A stretch of DNA of 64,000 nucleotides, taken from contig NZ_BMKQ01000001.1 in assembly GCF_014644415.1 (NCBI RefSeq), forward strand, positions 920,861 through 984,860, in the 5' to 3' direction. The position numbers and the translations under genes were made by a program. The notes below the pieces were generated by a model. The model had not been told where the DNA came from. It was given only the letters and a program-made list of their open reading frames with translations, and did no database searches. This document shows positions 53,206-61,214 of this stretch, piece by piece; position 1 is the stretch's first letter; every line of letters starts with the position of its first letter. The stretch comes from Marmoricola endophyticus. GTDB taxonomy: Bacteria > Actinomycetota > Actinomycetes > Propionibacteriales > Nocardioidaceae.

Positions 53206-54429
53206 TCACGGACGATCCTCTCGCAGCAGCGACGCAGGGCGTACGGCGTACCGGCCGAACCGGCGCACGGCGCGGTCCGACGCGCGATCGGCGTCCGCCC
53301 AGCCGTGCTCGCGCGCCCCCAGCACCAGCTGCTCGTGCACCCCGTCACGGCGCTGCAGCCCCTCGAGCCGGACACCGACCAGCCGGACCCGGGTCCGCCG
53401 GAGGCCGAGGGCGGAGTACAGCTCGCATGCGGTCGCGTGGACGGTGGTCGTGACGTCGGTGGGATCGGCGAGCGTGCGGGACCGGGTGAGGGTCGTGAAG
53501 TCGGCGAACCTGACCGTCAGCGCCACGGTCCGTGCGACGAGGCCGGCCGCGCGTGCCCGCCGGGCGACCGCGGCGCTGCGTCGCAGCAGCTCGCGCCGCA
53601 CGAGTGTGGTGTCGTCGGTGTCGTGACCGAAGGTCGCCTGCGAGCCGATGCTGCGCTCGCTGGGCCGCGCGGCCCCTGCCGGGCTGACCGGGTGCGGGCT
53701 CACCCGGCACGAGTCCGTCCCCCAGGCGAGGGCGTGCAGGTGCGTCCCGGCGCGGGGACCGACCGCCCGGCACAGCTCGGGCAGCGGAAGGTGGGCCAGG
53801 TCGGCCACGGTCCGGACGCCGAGGCTCTCCAGTCGCTGCCGCGAGCGCTCTCCGACGCCCCACAGCTCGCCCACGTCGAGCGGGTGGAGGAAGTCGACGA
53901 CCGCGTCGGCCGGCACGCGTACGACACCGTCGGGCTTGGCCCGCCGACCGGCGAGCTTGGCCACCGAGCGGGTCGGCCCGATGCCGACCGAGCAGGTGAT
54001 CCGCTGCTCGTCGTGCACGCGGGCACGTACGTGCTCGGCCACGTCGACCGGCGAGGCGAAGCGCCGCAGCGCACCCGCCACGTCCACGAACGCCTCGTCG
54101 ACCGACATCATCTCGACCATCGGGGTCACCTGGAGGAGGAGCTCGCGCACCGCCGCGGAGCTCGCCTCGATCTCGGGGTAGGCCGCCGGCAGCACCACCG
54201 CGGTCGGGCACAGCCGCCAGGCCCGGGTCATCGGCATCGCGGAGCGCACACCGCAGCGGCGGGCTTCGTACGAGGCCGACAGCACGACGCCCCTGGCGCC
54301 GCCTCCCACGATCACCGGGCGTCCGTGCAGCTCGGGCCGGTCGCGGATCGTGACCGAGACGAAGAAGGCGTCCATGTCGACGTGCAGCAGCGTCGACCGG
54401 TCCGACCGGTCACCGGCCTCGCCGGTCAA
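53206..54429 (-). CDS. dinB: DNA polymerase IV
   Basis: A 407-residue Y-family translesion polymerase. HVDMDAFFVSVTIRDRPEL is the palm/finger start, SYEARRCGVRSAMPMTRA and MMSVDEAFVDVAG (catalytic DE) follow, and the little-finger domain ends at DGVHEQLVLG. It lacks a clear beta-clamp peptide at the C-terminus, as far as can be seen. The start is taken as a TTG at 54429; no Shine-Dalgarno sequence is seen, so the N-terminus is uncertain. It follows the methyltransferase gene by 21 bp. Confidence 0.9.
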   Translation of the reverse strand: MTGEAGDRSDRSTLLHVDMDAFFVSVTIRDRPELHGRPVIVGGGARGVVLSASYEARRCGVRSAMPMTRAWRLCPTAVVLPAAYPEIEASSAAVRELLLQVTPMVEMMSVDEAFVDVAGALRRFASPVDVAEHVRARVHDEQRITCSVGIGPTRSVAKLAGRRAKPDGVVRVPADAVVDFLHPLDVGELWGVGERSRQRLESLGVRTVADLAHLPLPELCRAVGPRAGTHLHALAWGTDSCRVSPHPVSPAGAARPSERSIGSQATFGHDTDDTTLVRRELLRRSAAVARRARAAGLVARTVALTVRFADFTTLTRSRTLADPTDVTTTVHATACELYSALGLRRTRVRLVGVRLEGLQRRDGVHEQLVLGAREHGWADADRASDRAVRRFGRYAVRPASLLREDRP

Positions 54430-54450
54430 CGCCGGGACCGCTCGAGCGGC

Positions 54451-55209
54451 TCAGGCGCCGGGCAGCGAGGCGAGGACGTGCAGCTGGGCCGCGAGGGTGA
54501 GGTACTCCGGCCGGTCGGTCGCCAGGCGCTCCAGCTCCAGCAGCGCCTCGGTGGCGCCGGCCTGGAGGTCGAGCAGCGACCCCGGGACCAGGTCGGCGAA
54601 CACCCGGACGCCCTGCATCCGGTCGAGGCGCAGCCCGACCTCGTCGAGCAGCTCCTCGACCTGCCCGGCGGTGAACCGTCGCTCACCAGCGACCCGCTCG
54701 GACCCCGCCGGCGCCAGTGTGCCCTCGAGCAGCGTCCGTGCCTCGGCGAAGCCCCCCGACATCGCGCGCGCGAGCACCGCGGCGTGGGCCTGGGCGACGG
54801 TGAGGCTGAGGGCGCCGCCGGGACGCAGCGCACCGGCGATCGTCGCGAGACCGGCGGCGGGTGCGTCCAGCAGGCCGAGCACACCGTGGCAGAGGACGAG
54901 GTCGGCCCCGGCTCGCGGCACGAGGTCGAGCAGGCTCGCCAGGTCCCCCTGCAGGCCGGTGACCCGAGCGGCGACATCGGCCTCGGCGGCTCGGCGGCCC
55001 AGCGCCGCGAGCGCGTCGGGGCTGGGGTCGACCACCGTGACCTCGTGACCGAGCCCCGCCAGCCGGACGGCGAACCCACCGGTCCCGCCACCCACGTCGA
55101 GCACGCGCGCCGGGCCGGGGTCGCCGGGCCGGGCGGTGAGGACGTGCTGGACGGCCTCCCAGACCACCGCGGTGCGTGCCGCGGCTCGTCGCTCGGATGC
55201 ACGCTCCAT
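54451..55209 (-). CDS. SAM-dependent methyltransferase
   Basis: A 252-residue class I methyltransferase. ARVLDVGGGTGGFAVRLAG is motif I, VTVVDPSPDALAALGRRA motif II, ADLVLCHGVLGLL motif IV region. The target is not predictable. The ATG at 55209 has TAGGGT exactly 7 nt upstream (leaderless type). It lies between the HEPN gene and dinB on the same strand. Confidence 0.88.
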   Translation of the reverse strand: MERASERRAAARTAVVWEAVQHVLTARPGDPGPARVLDVGGGTGGFAVRLAGLGHEVTVVDPSPDALAALGRRAAEADVAARVTGLQGDLASLLDLVPRAGADLVLCHGVLGLLDAPAAGLATIAGALRPGGALSLTVAQAHAAVLARAMSGGFAEARTLLEGTLAPAGSERVAGERRFTAGQVEELLDEVGLRLDRMQGVRVFADLVPGSLLDLQAGATEALLELERLATDRPEYLTLAAQLHVLASLPGA

Positions 55210-55216
55210 GGCCGCC

Positions 55217-55222
55217 ACCCTA
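55217..55222 (-). promoter_or_regulatory. Leaderless-type -10 box for methyltransferase gene
   Basis: On the minus strand TAGGGT is followed by 7 nt and the ATG at 55209. Confidence 0.5.
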
Positions 55223-55252
55223 GGCGGGTGGTCGGTACGGCGGAGGGCCGGC

Positions 55253-55726
55253 TCACGCGACCGACCACTGCTCGACCGGGGCGTGCCGCACGACCCCGAG
55301 GGCGTCCTCCACCACCGCGAGGTAGCGGTCGGCGTCGCGGAGCAGGTCGTCGGCCTCGCGCTCGGAGACGGCGTGCCGGGCACCGGCCTGGGCGGCCGCC
55401 CGCTTGGACGCGCCGGCCGCGAAGAGCGTCGCCCACTCACCGAGCTCGGGCGCGACCCGGGTCAGCAGGACCCAGGCGTTGCGCTGCCGGCGGCCCCGGG
55501 GAGGACCGTCGGGTCTGGCCCGCGCGGCCAGCACCGCAGCCGTCGCCTGCAGCGCGCAGACGTGCGCGGCGGCATAGCGCTCGCCGGCCTCCCGGGCGTC
55601 GCGCGCCTCGTGGAGCGAGCCGGATGCGCGCTGGAGGTACCCGAGTGCCGCCCCCGATGCGGTCACCACCGCGTCCCCCTCGTGCCGGACACGAGCCTGC
55701 GTGCGAGGACCGAGCGCAGCTGCCAC
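55253..55726 (-). CDS. SAV_6107-type HEPN-domain protein
   Basis: A 157-residue helical protein resembling the actinobacterial SAV_6107 HEPN family. The central helix GERYAAAHVCALQATAAVLAARA (in part) contains R-x4-H (RYAAAH), the motif of HEPN RNases. It then continues NAWVLLTRVAPELGEWATLFAAGA. HEPN proteins are often RNases in defence or toxin systems, but this family is chromosomal and conserved and its activity is untested as far as I know. GTG start, upstream of the methyltransferase and dinB genes; a SOS-like palindrome lies 165 bp upstream. Confidence 0.8.
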   Translation of the reverse strand: MAAALGPRTQARVRHEGDAVVTASGAALGYLQRASGSLHEARDAREAGERYAAAHVCALQATAAVLAARARPDGPPRGRRQRNAWVLLTRVAPELGEWATLFAAGASKRAAAQAGARHAVSEREADDLLRDADRYLAVVEDALGVVRHAPVEQWSVA

Positions 55727-55890
55727 CAGCGAGCCCGCACTGCGGGGCGTCCTGCCGGTCGCCGGGGGTCGTGCCGGCCTGGTCGGCGTGGTCGGCGGTC
55801 TCGCCGGGTCGCGGTTCGGACGTCGTACGGTCGCACATCAGCCTCCTGCTGCTCCGGCTCGCGCCGGTCTCGTCTGCGATGCCTCGACCC

Positions 55891-55906
55891 TCGAACAATT
55901 GTTCGA
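55891..55906. promoter_or_regulatory. Perfect SOS (LexA) box
   Basis: TCGAACAATTGTTCGA is fully palindromic and matches the actinobacterial LexA consensus (TCGAAC-N4-GTTCGA). It lies between the HEPN-methyltransferase-dinB series (minus) and the YbaK-type gene (plus). Either or both could be regulated. Confidence 0.75.
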
Positions 55907-55952
55907 ACGACGAGAACGCTACACCTCGTCACGGACAGGACTCAACGGGCGC

Positions 55953-55958
55953 TAGCGT
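55953..55958 (+). promoter_or_regulatory. Leaderless-type -10 box for YbaK-like gene
   Basis: TAGCGT is followed by 7 nt and the GTG at 55966. The SOS box ends 46 bp upstream of it. Confidence 0.45.
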
Positions 55959-55965
55959 CGGAGCC

Positions 55966-56463
55966 GTGACGGACGACGAGAGCACCGCGCGCCCGACGGA
56001 GCACGCCTCCGTCGCCCGCTTCCGCTCCGAGCTGACCAGGCTGGGCGGCAACGGACGCATCGTCGTGCTGCCCGACACCGTGCACACGGCCTCCCTCGCC
56101 GCGCAGGCGCTGGGCTGCGAGGTCGGAGCGATCGCGAACAGCCTGCTCTTCGACGCCGAGGGCGAGCCGGTGCTCGTCCTCACCTCGGGAGCGCACCGGG
56201 TCGACACCGAGCTCACGGCAACCGCGACCGGCGTGACGTCGCTGCGCCGCGCCACGCCGGAGTTCGTACGTCGCCACACCGGTCAGGTCATCGGCGGCGT
56301 CTCCCCGATCGCCCACCCGGCTCCGGTGCGTACCTTCCTCGACCGCTGGCTGCGTCGTCACGACGAGGTCTGGGCGGCCGCCGGCCACCCGGCCGCCGTG
56401 TTCTCCACCAGTGCCGAGGAGCTGGGCCGCCTCACCGGCGCCGTCGAGATCGACGTCGCGTGA
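55966..56463 (+). CDS. YbaK/ProXp-type aminoacyl-tRNA deacylase
   Basis: A 165-residue member of the prolyl-tRNA editing domain family, which clears mis-charged tRNAs in trans. DTVHTASLAAQALGCEVGAIANSLLF is the family start (in part TASLAAQALGCEVGAIANSL), followed by LVLTSGAHRVDT and GQVIGGVSPIAHP. The usual catalytic-region lysine (KSL/KTL) is Asn here. GTG start. Confidence 0.88.
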   Translation: MTDDESTARPTEHASVARFRSELTRLGGNGRIVVLPDTVHTASLAAQALGCEVGAIANSLLFDAEGEPVLVLTSGAHRVDTELTATATGVTSLRRATPEFVRRHTGQVIGGVSPIAHPAPVRTFLDRWLRRHDEVWAAAGHPAAVFSTSAEELGRLTGAVEIDVA

Positions 56464-56479
56464 GACCGGCGGGCGCACG

Positions 56480-57805
56480 ATGAGAGCGGTCGTCGTCGGC
56501 GGCGGACTGGCCGGGTTGGCCACGTCCGCGCGGCTGGCCAAGCAGGGGCACGAGGTCGCGCTGCTCGAGGCCGGCGACCGGCTCGGCGGTGCGCTGGCTC
56601 CGCTGGAGCGCGACGGCTTCCGCTGGGACTCCGGCGCCTCGACGACGCTGCTCCCGGCGGTGCTTCGCGACCTGTTCCGCAAGACCGGTCGGCCGCTCGA
56701 GCGCGAGCTGGAGCTCGTCCCCGTCGAGCCCGCGCGGCAGCACCGCTTCGAGGAGGGCGGGCAGGTCGACCTGCCCGCCGGCAGCCGCGCCACCCAGATC
56801 GCCGCGCTCGACGGGCTCGAGCCCGGGCTGGGCCTGCGCTGGGCGGACTGGACCGCCGGTTTCGCCGACACCTGGGAGGCGCTGCGCAAGGACTGGCTCG
56901 AGCAGCCGTGGACCCCGTGGTCGGCCGAGCACGCGTCCCCCGCGACCCGTGCGGCCTTCGCGAGTCGCCGTACGGTCCACCGGGCGGCCAGGGCGCTCAA
57001 GGACGACCGGCTCGAGGACATCGTCCGGGCCGAGTGGGTCCTGGCGGGCCAGGACCCTCGGAACGTGCCCGCCTGGGCGGCGATGAGCTGCTACGTCGAG
57101 CAGCGTTTCGGGGTCTGGACGGTCCCGGGCGGGCTGAGCCGGATCGCCGACGCACTCGTCGGGCGGCTCGCCACGAGAGGGGTCGAGGTCCACACCGGCA
57201 CCCCGGTCAGGGACCTCGAGCTGAGTGGTGACCGGGCGCGTGGCGTGCGCACCGAGCACGGCACGGTCGAGGCGGACGTCGTCGTCGTGGCAGTCGACCC
57301 CCGCCGGCTGCCTGCCCTCGCACCGCTGGTGCGCCGCACGCTCCCCGCCATGCCGCCGGTGCTGAGCCACGTTGCACTGCGCGGCGACCTGCCCGAGGCG
57401 CTGCAGGGCCTGCCCCACGAGGTCGTGCTGCACGGGGACCCGCTGCTGCGCCTGACGACCGGGGGCGGTAGCGGCCCCGTCCCGGGAGACCGTGCGTGGA
57501 CCATCGCCGGCCAGGGTCGGGTCTCGGAGGACCTGGTGACCGCGCTGGCACGGCACGGCCTCGACGTACGGGACAACCTCGTCCACCGGGTGGACCTGTC
57601 ACCGAAGGACCTGGTCCAGCACTGGGCCGGCTCGCCGGCGGGCGTGCTGTGGCAGGGCCGGCGCACCGCTGGGCTCCGGCTGGGCACCCGGACCCCGGTC
57701 GAGGGCGTCTACTGCGCCGGGGCGCACGTGACCCCCGGGCCGGGGGTGCCGTACGTCGGCCTGTCCGCGGCGCTCGTGGCGGCCGAGATCGGCCCCGCCC
57801 GGTGA
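56480..57805 (+). CDS. FAD-dependent amine oxidase/phytoene desaturase-like oxidoreductase
   Basis: A 441-residue flavoprotein. AVVVGGGLAGLATSARLA with GHEVALLEAGDRLGG is the dinucleotide-binding Rossmann fold; GGLSRIADALVGRLA and the C-terminal GVYCAGAHVTPGPGVPYVGLSA match the CrtI/NAD(P)-FAD group. It might act on carotenoid or other isoprenoid substrates, given the polyprenyl synthase 1 kb away, but that is inference. The ATG at 56480 lies 16 bp after the YbaK-type stop, so the two may be co-transcribed. Confidence 0.88.
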   Translation: MRAVVVGGGLAGLATSARLAKQGHEVALLEAGDRLGGALAPLERDGFRWDSGASTTLLPAVLRDLFRKTGRPLERELELVPVEPARQHRFEEGGQVDLPAGSRATQIAALDGLEPGLGLRWADWTAGFADTWEALRKDWLEQPWTPWSAEHASPATRAAFASRRTVHRAARALKDDRLEDIVRAEWVLAGQDPRNVPAWAAMSCYVEQRFGVWTVPGGLSRIADALVGRLATRGVEVHTGTPVRDLELSGDRARGVRTEHGTVEADVVVVAVDPRRLPALAPLVRRTLPAMPPVLSHVALRGDLPEALQGLPHEVVLHGDPLLRLTTGGGSGPVPGDRAWTIAGQGRVSEDLVTALARHGLDVRDNLVHRVDLSPKDLVQHWAGSPAGVLWQGRRTAGLRLGTRTPVEGVYCAGAHVTPGPGVPYVGLSAALVAAEIGPAR

Positions 57806-57809
57806 GTGC

Positions 57810-58709
57810 TCAGACGGGCAGCGACAGCGCCGCGTAGATCTCCCGCGTCGCCTTGGAGCGGTTCAGCGTGTAGAAGTGCAGGCCCGGGGCTCCCCGGTCG
57901 AGGAGCTCCTCGCACAGCTCGGTCGCGATCCGGATGCCCTCGGCGCGGACGGCGGCGGGATCGTCGGCCAGCGGCTCGAGCCGGGCCCGCACCTCCTCGG
58001 GGATCTCACGCCCGGACAGCTCGGTCATCCGGGTCATCGACCGCAGGTTCAGGATCGGCATGATCCCCGGGATGATCGCGAAGTCGTCCGGAACGCCGGC
58101 CGCGCGGGCGCGCTCGAGGAGTCCGAGGTAGTCCGAGGCACGCAGCACCATCTCGGTGACCGCGAACTGCGCGCCGGCCTCGACCTTGGCCAGCAGTCGC
58201 CGGGTGTCCTCCTCCAGCGAGGGTGCGTCGCGGTGCCCCTCCGGGAAGGCGGCCACCCCGATCGCCACCGCGCGGTCGTGCTCCGCGGCGATCAGCCCGA
58301 CGAGGTCCGAGGCGTAGTCCAGCCCACCGTCGGTCGGCTGCCACGCCGTGCCCGGGCCGCCCGGCGGGTCGCCGCGCAGCGCGAGGACGTTGTGCACGCC
58401 GGCCGCACGCAGGTCGGCGACCGTGCGCACGAGCTCCTCGCGGGTGTGGCCCACGCAGGTCAGGTGGGCCATGGGCAGCATCGAGGTCTCACGAGCGATC
58501 CGGCCGGTGATCGCCAGGGTCCGGTCGCGGGTGGTCCCGCCGGCGCCGTACGTCACCGAGACGAACGTCGGCCGCAACGGCTCCAGCTCGGAGATCGAGC
58601 GCCACAGGACCTCCTCGCCCTCGGCGTCCTTGGGCGGGAAGAACTCGAAGGAGAAGGACCGCCCCCGGTCTCGGAGCAGGTCCGGGATGTGCGTGGCGGG
58701 CTCGGGCAT
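57810..58709 (-). CDS. metF: Methylenetetrahydrofolate reductase
   Basis: A 299-residue flavoenzyme reducing 5,10-methylene-THF to 5-methyl-THF for methionine synthesis. SFEFFPPKDAEGEEVLW at the N-terminus, VTYGAGGTTRDRT, LALRGDPPGG, AAFPEGH and GIMPILNL are family motifs. ATG at 58709, preceded by TATCCT at 7 nt. Divergent from the polyprenyl synthase, with 33 bp between starts. Confidence 0.95.
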   Translation of the reverse strand: MPEPATHIPDLLRDRGRSFSFEFFPPKDAEGEEVLWRSISELEPLRPTFVSVTYGAGGTTRDRTLAITGRIARETSMLPMAHLTCVGHTREELVRTVADLRAAGVHNVLALRGDPPGGPGTAWQPTDGGLDYASDLVGLIAAEHDRAVAIGVAAFPEGHRDAPSLEEDTRRLLAKVEAGAQFAVTEMVLRASDYLGLLERARAAGVPDDFAIIPGIMPILNLRSMTRMTELSGREIPEEVRARLEPLADDPAAVRAEGIRIATELCEELLDRGAPGLHFYTLNRSKATREIYAALSLPV

Positions 58710-58712
58710 GGC

Positions 58713-58739
58713 ACCGAGGATAGGGCGACTACCCTCGGT
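58713..58739. promoter_or_regulatory. Palindromic divergent leaderless promoters of metF and polyprenyl synthase
   Basis: The 33-bp gap contains arms ACCGAGG/CCTCGGT and a -10-like box on each strand: minus TATCCT (7 nt before the metF ATG) and plus TACCCT (7 nt before the GTG at 58743). Both genes therefore appear leaderless, with promoters overlapping face to face. Confidence 0.55.
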
Positions 58740-58742
58740 CCG

Positions 58743-59870
58743 GTGACGACGCCCGGATCCGTGGACTCGCCCGGTCCAGGCGGCCTCCCGGCCTGGCACG
58801 AGCCCTGGCAGGTGGAGGGCTTCCGGGACGCCGTGCAGGAGGTCCTGCTCGACGTCGTCGCCGAGCACGCCGCCTGGCTGGCCGACCTCGGCGAGGACGC
58901 CGAGCGGCTGCTGGACGCCGCACGCACCAGCCTGACCGGCGGCAAGCGGTTCCGGGCCGCGTTCTGCTACTGGGGCTTCCACGCGGCGGCCCCGCAGGCA
59001 CCGGAGGTACGACCGCTGCTGCGGGCCTGTGCATCGCTGGAGGTGCTGCACGCCAGTGCGCTCGTGCACGACGACTTCATGGACCTCTCGGACACCCGGC
59101 GCGGTCGCCCGGCGACGCACAAGGCGTTCGCCGCCCTGCACGAGCGGTCCGGGTGGCGCGGCGACGCCGGGCAGTACGGCGCCTCGGCCGCGGTCCTGCT
59201 CGGCGACCTGCTGCTGTCCTGGTCCGACGAGCTGCTCACCTCGTGCGGCCTGCCGCCCGAGCGGGTGCTCGCCGCGCGTCCGTGGTTCGACCGCTGCCGC
59301 AGCGAGGTGGTCACCGGGCAGTTCCTCGACGTCTCGGCACAGGCCCGCGGACGGGCGGACGTCGACGTGGCGATGCGGGTGCTCCGCTACAAGTCGGCCA
59401 AGTACTCCGTCGAGCGTCCGCTGCACGTCGGCGCCGCGCTGAGCGGTGCCGACGAGAGCACGATCGAGGCACTGAGCCGCTTCGGTCTGCCGCTGGGCGA
59501 GGCGTTCCAGCTGCGCGACGACCTCCTCGGTGTGTTCGGCGACCCCACCGTGACGGGGAAGCCGGCCGGGGACGACCTCGTCGAGGGCAAGCGGACGGTG
59601 CTGGTCGCGCTGGCCCTGGACGCGCTGCCTGCCGCCGACGCGCGACGCCTCGACGCGGCCCTCGGCACGACGCTGCGCCCCGCCGAGGTCGACGACCTGG
59701 CGGGGCTGATCGAGACCTCGGGGGCTCGGGCCCAGGTCGAGCAGGTCATCGACCAGCTGACCGAGCGTGCGCTGGCCGGGCTCGACGGCCTGCGCGGACT
59801 GGGTGCCGACCCGCACGCGCTCTCGGTGCTGCGAGACCTCGCGGACGCCGCGACCAAGCGTTCGCTGTAG
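58743..59870 (+). CDS. Polyprenyl (isoprenyl) diphosphate synthase
   Basis: A 375-residue trans-prenyltransferase. ALVHDDFMD holds the first Asp-rich motif (DDxxD), with GGKRFRAAFCYWG before it, and FQLRDDLLGVFGD the second. It condenses IPP with an allylic diphosphate; chain length is not predicted. GTG start with TACCCT at 7 nt; the ATG-less N-terminus is supported by this spacing. Next gene (thioesterase) starts 12 bp after the stop. Confidence 0.93.
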   Translation: MTTPGSVDSPGPGGLPAWHEPWQVEGFRDAVQEVLLDVVAEHAAWLADLGEDAERLLDAARTSLTGGKRFRAAFCYWGFHAAAPQAPEVRPLLRACASLEVLHASALVHDDFMDLSDTRRGRPATHKAFAALHERSGWRGDAGQYGASAAVLLGDLLLSWSDELLTSCGLPPERVLAARPWFDRCRSEVVTGQFLDVSAQARGRADVDVAMRVLRYKSAKYSVERPLHVGAALSGADESTIEALSRFGLPLGEAFQLRDDLLGVFGDPTVTGKPAGDDLVEGKRTVLVALALDALPAADARRLDAALGTTLRPAEVDDLAGLIETSGARAQVEQVIDQLTERALAGLDGLRGLGADPHALSVLRDLADAATKRSL

Positions 59871-59882
59871 GGAGGCCGTGAC

Positions 59883-60347
59883 ATGGTGACTCCCATGTCC
59901 TCGTCCGGACCCGACACCGACACCCCGCGCGGGTCGTTCTGGGAGGCCGTCCACGGTCGGCGGCCACCGCCGCCCGCGACCACCACCCTCGGCTACGACC
60001 TGCACTCGGCCGACCCGGTGGCCGGCGAGGTCGTCGCGTCGTTCGAGGCCACCGCCGACTTCACCAACACCGTCGGCAACGTCCAGGGCGGCTTCCTCGC
60101 CGCGATGCTCGACTCCACGCTCGGCTCGGCGCTGATGTGCACGCTCGGTCCCGACGAGTTCGCCCCCACCCTGGAGCTCAAGGTCAGCTTCCTGCGCCCG
60201 GCACCGGTCGGGCGGCTGTGGGGCCGTGGGCGCGTGCTGCACCGCGGCTCGTCCATCGCCTTCGTCGAGGGCGAGCTCACCGACGACGACCGTCAGGTGC
60301 TCGCGACCGCCAGCGCGACCGCGAAGATCAACCACCGTCGCGACTGA
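59883..60347 (+). CDS. PaaI-family hotdog thioesterase
   Basis: A 154-residue acyl-CoA thioesterase-like protein. FTNTVGNVQGGFLAAMLDSTLGSAL (in part NVQGGFLAAMLDSTLG) is the hotdog helix with the catalytic Asp, and LELKVSFLRPAPVG the following strand. GGGAGG lies before the ATG. Co-transcribed with the polyprenyl synthase. Confidence 0.9.
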   Translation: MVTPMSSSGPDTDTPRGSFWEAVHGRRPPPPATTTLGYDLHSADPVAGEVVASFEATADFTNTVGNVQGGFLAAMLDSTLGSALMCTLGPDEFAPTLELKVSFLRPAPVGRLWGRGRVLHRGSSIAFVEGELTDDDRQVLATASATAKINHRRD

Positions 60348-60359
60348 GACAGGGCGGAC

Positions 60360-60737
60360 TCAGGGCTCGCTGACCTGAGGGGCGTCACCGAGGTCAGGCC
60401 CGGGCCCGGGCAGGAGCACGACGAGGTCCGGAGCGACGGCATCGGCGGCACGTTCGGCGAGCACGTCGAGCGCGGTGTGGAAGGCCTGGTGGTCCTCCGC
60501 CAGCAGGGTGGACCACCCGTGCCACACGAGGACCGTGCGGTCGGGCAGGTCGCGCAGGCAGTCGGCGAGCGCGTCGAAGTTGGCGGCGTACCAGTCCGGG
60601 AAGCGCAGCGCCGTGCCGAGCGCGCGGAGCAGACCGGCGCGCCCGCGCTCCGGGCGTACGACGACCAGCCGCCAGTCCGGCGCCGCGTCCACGTCGACGT
60701 CGCGCACGCGGTAGACCCCGGGCTCGGTGATGCTCAC
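60360..60737 (-). CDS. Barstar-family ribonuclease inhibitor
   Basis: A 125-residue protein. ALRFPDWYAANFDALADCLRDL is the barstar core (partly quoted) that plugs the RNase active site in known family members. GTG start overlaps the stop of the secreted RNase gene just upstream (GTGA), so the inhibitor and enzyme are translated together. Confidence 0.9.
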   Translation of the reverse strand: MSITEPGVYRVRDVDVDAAPDWRLVVVRPERGRAGLLRALGTALRFPDWYAANFDALADCLRDLPDRTVLVWHGWSTLLAEDHQAFHTALDVLAERAADAVAPDLVVLLPGPGPDLGDAPQVSEP

Positions 60738-61210
60738 GACGCTCCCCCACGGACCCGGCTGAACGACTCGTAGTGGTCAGCGGTCCAGTACCGCTCCCCC
60801 TCGTCACCGGCGACGATGCGCCGCGCGCCGCGGTCGCTCTCGCCGGGGGTGCGCACGGTGAACTCGCGGTAGTAGCCCGACCGCTCGCGCGGGAGCAGCC
60901 CCTCGCGGTTGCCGAAGGTCACCCCGTCCCGCGCGTACGGGAACGGCCCGCCCGCCGCGATCAGCCCGAGCGTCGCGCGCGCCTCGGCCGGCAGGTCCTC
61001 GGCGTCGACCCAGGCGAGCCCGCTGTCGGGGTCGCGTGACGCCGAGGCCGTCGCGGAGGACGACGAACGGACCCCGGCCGACCCCGTGGAGCCGGGTGAG
61101 GTCGCGTCGTCGGAGCGCCCGCTGCCGGGCCCGACGAGGAACCACAGCACGGCGAGGACGACGACCACCACGGCGCCGGCGGCCCGAGCGGCGCCGCGAG
61201 GCAGGGTCAC
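60734..61210 (-). CDS. Secreted barnase-like guanyl-specific ribonuclease
   Basis: A 158-residue protein. Residues 1-30 form a signal peptide or anchor (AAGAVVVVVLAVLWFLVG), then a Ser/Ala linker, then the microbial RNase domain: GGPFPYARDGVTFGNRE, LPRERSGYYREFTVRTPG, RGARRIVAGDE (with the general base Glu and catalytic Arg) and YWTADHYESF (catalytic His). The GTG at 61210 begins 4 bp after the Rv2175c-like stop. Downstream barstar overlaps by 4 nt. Confidence 0.9.
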   Translation of the reverse strand: MTLPRGAARAAGAVVVVVLAVLWFLVGPGSGRSDDATSPGSTGSAGVRSSSSATASASRDPDSGLAWVDAEDLPAEARATLGLIAAGGPFPYARDGVTFGNREGLLPRERSGYYREFTVRTPGESDRGARRIVAGDEGERYWTADHYESFSRVRGGAS

Positions 61211-61214
61211 GTGC

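Noticed and set aside
55437-55898. Alternative ORF starting at ATG 55838 behind an AGGAGG, upstream of and through the HEPN gene
   Set aside because: The product is low-complexity Arg/Gly/Pro-rich and runs out of frame with the HEPN domain; the AGGAGG is only 3 nt from the ATG.
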